64,000 nt of DNA from Aminobacter ciceronei. Its GTDB lineage: Bacteria; Pseudomonadota; Alphaproteobacteria; Rhizobiales; Rhizobiaceae. The translations under genes and the position numbers were made by a program. The stretch lies in assembly GCF_014138625.1 (NCBI RefSeq), contig NZ_JACJHY010000010.1:124001-188000 (forward strand), read 5' to 3'. The notes beneath the pieces were generated by a model. It saw only the letters and a list, made by a program, of their open reading frames with translations. It had not been told where the DNA came from and did not search any database. This document shows, piece by piece, positions 60,960 through 64,000 of this stretch (positions are counted from its first letter, which is position 1; each line of letters opens with the position of its first letter).

Positions 60960-62023
60960 GCAACCTTCCTTTCGATGAACACGACGTCGGGGTCGTTCGC
61001 CGGCGGAAGCGCTGTATGCGTGCCCTCTGGCACGACCACATTTGCGTAGTGTAGGCCGGCAAAGCTGTCGCTGCGAAATAGGACTTGGCGACCGTCAACG
61101 CTGATTTCGAACCTGGCGAATGGCGTATTCGGCCTATTCCCCCAACGGTGCAGCAACAGAAGGTTTTTTCGGGCAAAGAACCGCTGCCCGTCATCGATGC
61201 TTGCCAATGTTGCCAGCATGCTCCGCATCGCTCGCGCGACCATTCGCCCACGTTTTAGGATCTCGTCCGTCGCGGGGTGCTCAGGCGTGGTCGGCGACCA
61301 GTCCGGCAGTGGCTGCGCGGCATCAGTCAGTGCAGTTTGCAGGTGGCGAACGTCGCGCTTCACATCGTAGCCATAGGCCAGGAATTTCAGACCACTCGCC
61401 CGGCCGATTGACTTTCGTTGGATGACGGCATTTCCGGTTCGGTCCTTCATGCCCAAGTCAGCGTCGATGAATAGCTCACCGTTGGTCTGGGCGAGTTCCC
61501 TTTGCAGAAACTCGCAGTATCCCTTTGCCTGCTCGTCAAGCTGGTCCCGCACGAATTGCAGGTCCGCAGCTATCTTTGCCATTCGGGCGACAAACTGGGC
61601 TAGCGCTTCGCGCCTCGCGCCGATTTCCTGCCATGTGTCGAAGTAATCACGGCACGCCTGCTGCCGGCGGAACAACCTTTCCGCATGGCGAAAGTTCTCT
61701 CCGTAGTGCGTGGCTGCGCATTGATGCCCTACGAACCGCACCGTTTTTTCATCGGGGAAATAGGCCATGCGCCCGCGAATGAACTTTGGCGAGCCAGGCG
61801 CACAGAACGAACATGGCACTCGCTCGCCGCCAGGCCGAAGCAAGACCGGCACGGTGATTTCCTCGGACAACAGAACGATGTTGTCATGCTGCGTCGGCCG
61901 GCTGGTCGACACGCACTCAAAATCTTCGGGGCGACCAGTCGTAGCGGTGTGCTGACGCCACCGCTCGAGATAGTCATCGCTCGGTTGCCCCTCGAATACC
62001 GGATGGTGAGCCAGATCCATCAT
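60956..62023 (-). CDS. Phage early protein of unknown function with a possible zinc site
   Basis: A 355-residue protein I do not recognise. Near residues 70-105 the sequence VPCSFCAPGSPKFIRGRMAYFPDEKTVRFVGHQCAATHYG has CxxC followed by H-x-C, a possible zinc-binding site. Residues 125-190 are helical (ARREALAQFVARMAKIAADLQFVRDQLDEQAKGYCEFLQREL), and the end is rich in strands. It is joined by ATGA overlaps on both sides, so it belongs to the early operon. Confidence 0.6.
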   Translation of the reverse strand: MMDLAHHPVFEGQPSDDYLERWRQHTATTGRPEDFECVSTSRPTQHDNIVLLSEEITVPVLLRPGGERVPCSFCAPGSPKFIRGRMAYFPDEKTVRFVGHQCAATHYGENFRHAERLFRRQQACRDYFDTWQEIGARREALAQFVARMAKIAADLQFVRDQLDEQAKGYCEFLQRELAQTNGELFIDADLGMKDRTGNAVIQRKSIGRASGLKFLAYGYDVKRDVRHLQTALTDAAQPLPDWSPTTPEHPATDEILKRGRMVARAMRSMLATLASIDDGQRFFARKNLLLLHRWGNRPNTPFARFEISVDGRQVLFRSDSFAGLHYANVVVPEGTHTALPPANDPDVVFIERKVA

Positions 62024-62643
62024 GCCGCGGCCTCCAGCATCAGGTTCCGGTAATCGGCGGCGATATCGGCCGGCACGATTTGGAACTCGAGCCCGGCAAC
62101 TTTCCCCTTCGCGAATTGCTCAATTGTTAACCAAACGCCGCTGACGAACTCACCACTCGTCATCTGCAGCGGCTTACCCCTCACAGGCTTCTGTAGGAGA
62201 AACACCTCTTGAGTTCGGCCATCGATCGACCCAAAGTAATAGAAGCCTGGGTACTCGGCGGATGGCCACAAAATGGCGATGGGCTCTTTCGAGGCGTCAT
62301 CGAAATTGTCGGTAGAAATCACCAACACCTCGTCGCCAACTGGCAGACAAAAGTCTGCCAGCAGTTGCAGTGATGCCTTGATGCCCCCGATAGCCGACAC
62401 GGTTTCGGCTTTCAGGCCCGAGCGTGCGAGCCTCATCAGGTGCTGCGACCATCTTTCGCCGACGCCAGCGCGATCCAGCAGGGGCAACCATTCGCCATGC
62501 CTGCATTTGTCTTTCGCCCGGCAAAGCAGCCGTCCGGTTTCAAGCGCCTTCTTTGCTGTCATGCTCTGCGCCGCGCTGAACGCCGCGTGGCTCTCTTTGA
62601 TCCGCTCGGCCAAGTCGGCCAGACTGTTCGTCAAAATAGTCAT
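62020..62643 (-). CDS. DUF3102-like phage protein
   Basis: A 207-residue protein. The N-terminal part ERIKESHAAFSAAQSMTAKKALETGRLLCRAKDKCRHGEWLPLLDRAGVGERWSQHLMRLARSG matches the DUF3102 pattern (a parB-N or KfrA-like helical domain frequent in phages and plasmids). The C-terminal part (VGDEVLVISTDNFDDASKEPIAILWPSAEYPGFYYFGSIDG) is not recognised. The ATG at 62643 overlaps the upstream stop (ATGA); the extension before it belongs to the neighbouring gene. Confidence 0.65.
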   Translation of the reverse strand: MTILTNSLADLAERIKESHAAFSAAQSMTAKKALETGRLLCRAKDKCRHGEWLPLLDRAGVGERWSQHLMRLARSGLKAETVSAIGGIKASLQLLADFCLPVGDEVLVISTDNFDDASKEPIAILWPSAEYPGFYYFGSIDGRTQEVFLLQKPVRGKPLQMTSGEFVSGVWLTIEQFAKGKVAGLEFQIVPADIAADYRNLMLEAAA

Positions 62644-62924
62644 GCTGCACCTCCACCACCCTCGACATGCAGGCGCCGGCAAAGCTCGACCTGCACTGCG
62701 CCAAAGAATTCGCGCAGCTCCTGTTCGATGACGGGTGTGGCCAGCCCCGATTTCTGCATCTGAGAGGCCATGCCGTCGACGATCTGCTGCCAGTACTGAT
62801 CGGCGCTCTTTCCGCGCCGATCACCGAGCACGTCGGCCACCCGACGGATTTTCCCCACCCGATACCTTGCCGGAAACGGGACGATGGCAGCCCCGCGGTC
62901 AGTTGCGCTTGCCAGGCGGGTCAT
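62640..62924 (-). CDS. DUF6074-like small phage protein
   Basis: A 94-residue protein. IVPFPARYRVGKIRRVADVLGDRRGKSADQYWQQIVDGMASQMQKSGLATPVIEQELREFFGAVQVEL has the PFP-x-x-R-x-G-x-I-R-R start of the DUF6074 family, common in Rhizobiales mobile elements. The function is unknown. Confidence 0.65.
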   Translation of the reverse strand: MTRLASATDRGAAIVPFPARYRVGKIRRVADVLGDRRGKSADQYWQQIVDGMASQMQKSGLATPVIEQELREFFGAVQVELCRRLHVEGGGGAA

Positions 62925-63037
62925 GCACGCCTCCTGTTGATGATGGTCGCCCCGCTGCTCAGGGCTTTTTCCCGACTGCCCACCCAGAATCTATAAAGGT
63001 GTTCGGAAACCCGAAATTTGCTGATCATTGATTTCAT
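62921..63037 (-). CDS. 38-residue coupled early protein
   Basis: A short frame beginning MKSMISKFRVSEHLYRFW. Both ends are ATGA overlaps, with the upstream gene (63034-63037) and the downstream gene (62921-62924), which strongly favours translation. The product is basic; no family is recognised. Confidence 0.55.
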   Translation of the reverse strand: MKSMISKFRVSEHLYRFWVGSREKALSSGATIINRRRA

Positions 63038-63636
63038 TCGGAAATTCTCCGTGGACTGCCATTGGCGACCCGGCGAATTTCGGCTTCCCGAAGCGGTCGG
63101 ATTTCGGCTTCCCGAAGTGGGGTTTTCTTCTTTCGTCCGACCGACCCGCGCTTGTCGGCGTGTTGCTTTCGGATGGTTTCCGACCACGCGACCGCCATTG
63201 CCTCGGTGCAGCGCAGCCATTCGTTTGTAGGGGGCGCCCCCTCGTGGTCGCCGAGCCAGGTAAGCCTGTAGACGTTGGGGTGCGACGTGCCGGCACCCGC
63301 CCGCCCCCTCCGGACTTTAACCAGTCCCTTGAAGGCCAGTTCATCGATGGCGTCGGCAACATATTCGCCGGAAACCCCATGCGCCTTAAACTGCTGGTGG
63401 GTGACAATGAGTTGCCCATTGTGTAGCCCGCCATGAGCACAATGTTCGACCACCAGCCGCATTATGGCACGGACGGCATTGACGCTCAGGGAGCGGAACG
63501 CAACCGAGCACATGAAGTCTACGGTGAACCACCCCCAACCGTTTTGATCGGCTGGTGGCTTGTTGTGCTTCATCACCAGGTTGTAGGTCTTGCCGCGGCT
63601 CGTCCGGCTCTTGTCCTTGAAATCAATGGGGGTCAC
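63034..63636 (-). CDS. Phage replication-region winged-helix protein
   Basis: A 200-residue protein. NGWGWFTVDFMCSVAFRSLSVNAVRAIMRLVVEHCAHGGLHNGQLIVTHQQFKAHGVSGEYVADAIDELAFKGLVKVRRGRAGAGTSHPNVYRLTWLG is a winged-helix DNA-binding domain of the kind seen in phage replication initiators and similar rhizobial prophage proteins. The basic C-terminal tail contains the octapeptide PLREAEIR twice, encoded by a 24-bp direct repeat. It is part of the coupled early operon. Confidence 0.65.
   Translation of the reverse strand: MTPIDFKDKSRTSRGKTYNLVMKHNKPPADQNGWGWFTVDFMCSVAFRSLSVNAVRAIMRLVVEHCAHGGLHNGQLIVTHQQFKAHGVSGEYVADAIDELAFKGLVKVRRGRAGAGTSHPNVYRLTWLGDHEGAPPTNEWLRCTEAMAVAWSETIRKQHADKRGSVGRKKKTPLREAEIRPLREAEIRRVANGSPRRISE
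63077..63117. repeat. Direct repeat (24-bp period) inside the winged-helix gene
   Basis: ATTTCGGCTTCCCGAAG occurs at 63077-63093 and again at 63101-63117. A related sequence in reverse orientation, TTCGGAAACCCGAAAT, lies near 63003. The unit itself is partly palindromic (TTCGG...CCGAA). The spacing and location inside a replication-type gene suggest iterons. Confidence 0.6.
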
Positions 63637-63836
63637 GACGCCCTCGCTTTGATCAAGGTAGCCTCACGGACTGCAGCAACGGCCTCCGACAGTGTCAGAC
63701 CGAACCGCTGGCGGAGATCTGGCACGATTGGGTGCGGAGGGTTCTTCTCGGTCGCAAGCCAAACGGCAGCGACCGCGACGTCGCGCGACGTCGCGCGACC
63801 GTCACGTGACTCTTTCTGCATTGTTTGCTGGCTCAT
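63633..63836 (-). CDS. Small phage early protein
   Basis: A 67-residue protein (MSQQTMQKESRDGRATSRDVAVAAVWLATEKNPPHPIVPDLRQRFGLTLSEAVAAVREATLIKARAS) with an HTH-like end (IVPDLRQRFGLTLSEAVAAVREA). Its start overlaps the stop of the upstream partial gene (ATGA) and its end overlaps the winged-helix gene. The function is unknown. It contains the tandem GCGACGTCGC palindrome. Confidence 0.6.
   Translation of the reverse strand: MSQQTMQKESRDGRATSRDVAVAAVWLATEKNPPHPIVPDLRQRFGLTLSEAVAAVREATLIKARAS
63775..63794. repeat. Two tandem copies of the palindrome GCGACGTCGC
   Basis: GCGACGTCGC at 63775-63784 and 63785-63794, followed by a half-copy GCGACC. Each unit is perfectly self-complementary. It lies in the coding part of the 67-residue gene and could be a protein-binding site. 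Confidence 0.6.
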
Positions 63837-64000
63837 GCGGCAGCGCGCCCCGCGCCATATTCGATGCTGATGGGGGTATGGAGCCGATACCGGGCATGGC
63901 TGCCAGGAAACGGCCCGCCGTGCGTCTCGTGCTCTGTCTCAATCACCAGCCGGTGTTCGTGACGCAGCAGATAGACGAAGTGAGCGAGGCGTAGACCCGC
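63833..64000 (-). CDS. Partial phage early gene cut by the window edge
   Basis: An open frame that continues beyond position 64000; the last 55 residues are visible and end HTPISIEYGAGRAAA before the stop. The stop overlaps the start of the 67-residue gene (ATGA), exactly as at the other junctions of this operon, which supports it as real. The visible part reads HFVYLLRHEHRLVIETEHETHGG. No family is recognised. Confidence 0.55.
   Translation of the reverse strand, partial: AGLRLAHFVYLLRHEHRLVIETEHETHGGPFPGSHARYRLHTPISIEYGAGRAAA

Noticed and set aside
62921-63220. A 99-codon version of the short early gene
   Set aside because: The extra N-terminus is antisense-like readthrough of the winged-helix gene; the ATG at 63037 forms an ATGA overlap like all neighbouring junctions.
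1-64000. CRISPR arrays, insertion sequences, rRNA genes
   Set aside because: No regularly spaced identical repeats, no transposase-like gene with terminal inverted repeats and no rRNA sequence were found.

Overview
The window is a GC-rich chromosomal segment from an alphaproteobacterium of the Rhizobiales (Hyphomicrobiales). A Mesorhizobium- or Aminobacter-like member of the Phyllobacteriaceae is the best fit. This rests on the block glmU, glmS, DUF502, recG, sdhE, mfd, on a bacterial-type phosphatidylcholine synthase (Pcs), on an IalB-family secreted protein and on BMP-type nucleoside transporters. The genus is an inference.

Positions 1-28074 look like ordinary core or conserved chromosome. 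From left to right they hold: a LivH-type permease and a TIM-barrel sugar-phosphate isomerase-like enzyme; a complete BMP-type ABC importer operon (ATPase, two permeases, binding protein) ending in a strong terminator; a pcs-qor pair; a UbiH-like flavin hydroxylase facing an AEC transporter; hspQ; an IalB-like protein; a family 5 solute-binding protein followed by a DsbA/FrnE-like oxidoreductase; a GNAT enzyme; the DNA-repair and cell-wall cluster mfd, sdhE, recG, DUF502, glmS, glmU; ccdA; a small secreted protein; and tRNA-Lys(UUU).

Positions 28075-37607 are accessory. Next to the tRNA is a small minus-strand operon. It encodes an acidic protein with degenerate EPxLGW repeats joined to an S24-like domain whose catalytic serine appears replaced, a coupled 71-residue protein and a possible 24-residue membrane micropeptide. 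It is followed by a lower-GC catabolic or transport cassette: a YeiH-type exporter, a divergent PxpA (LamB/YcsF) protein without PxpB/PxpC, a taurine/nitrate-type ABC importer with two different permeases, and a GlxA-type regulator opposite a dienelactone hydrolase. Palindromic candidate operators precede the exporter and the hydrolase.

Positions about 37858 to the right edge are one prophage, cut by the window end. Nearly all genes are on the minus strand. Read in transcription order (right to left) they are: an early block of eight genes joined by 4-bp ATGA overlaps; terminase small and large subunits; portal; scaffold; major capsid protein; a head protein; adaptor and tail hub; a GNAT enzyme; an S74-chaperone protein; two large internal virion proteins (one with a GH104-like muramidase domain); a tail fibre; and a lysis cassette (GH108 endolysin, holin-like protein, probable spanins). 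No tape-measure or tail-tube gene is visible, which suggests a podovirus-like virion. Three plus-strand insertions stand out as morons: a HigB/HigA toxin-antitoxin pair with two operators over its promoter, an FkbM-type methyltransferase, and a small membrane protein. No integrase, repressor or att site is visible, so the prophage end lies beyond position 64000.
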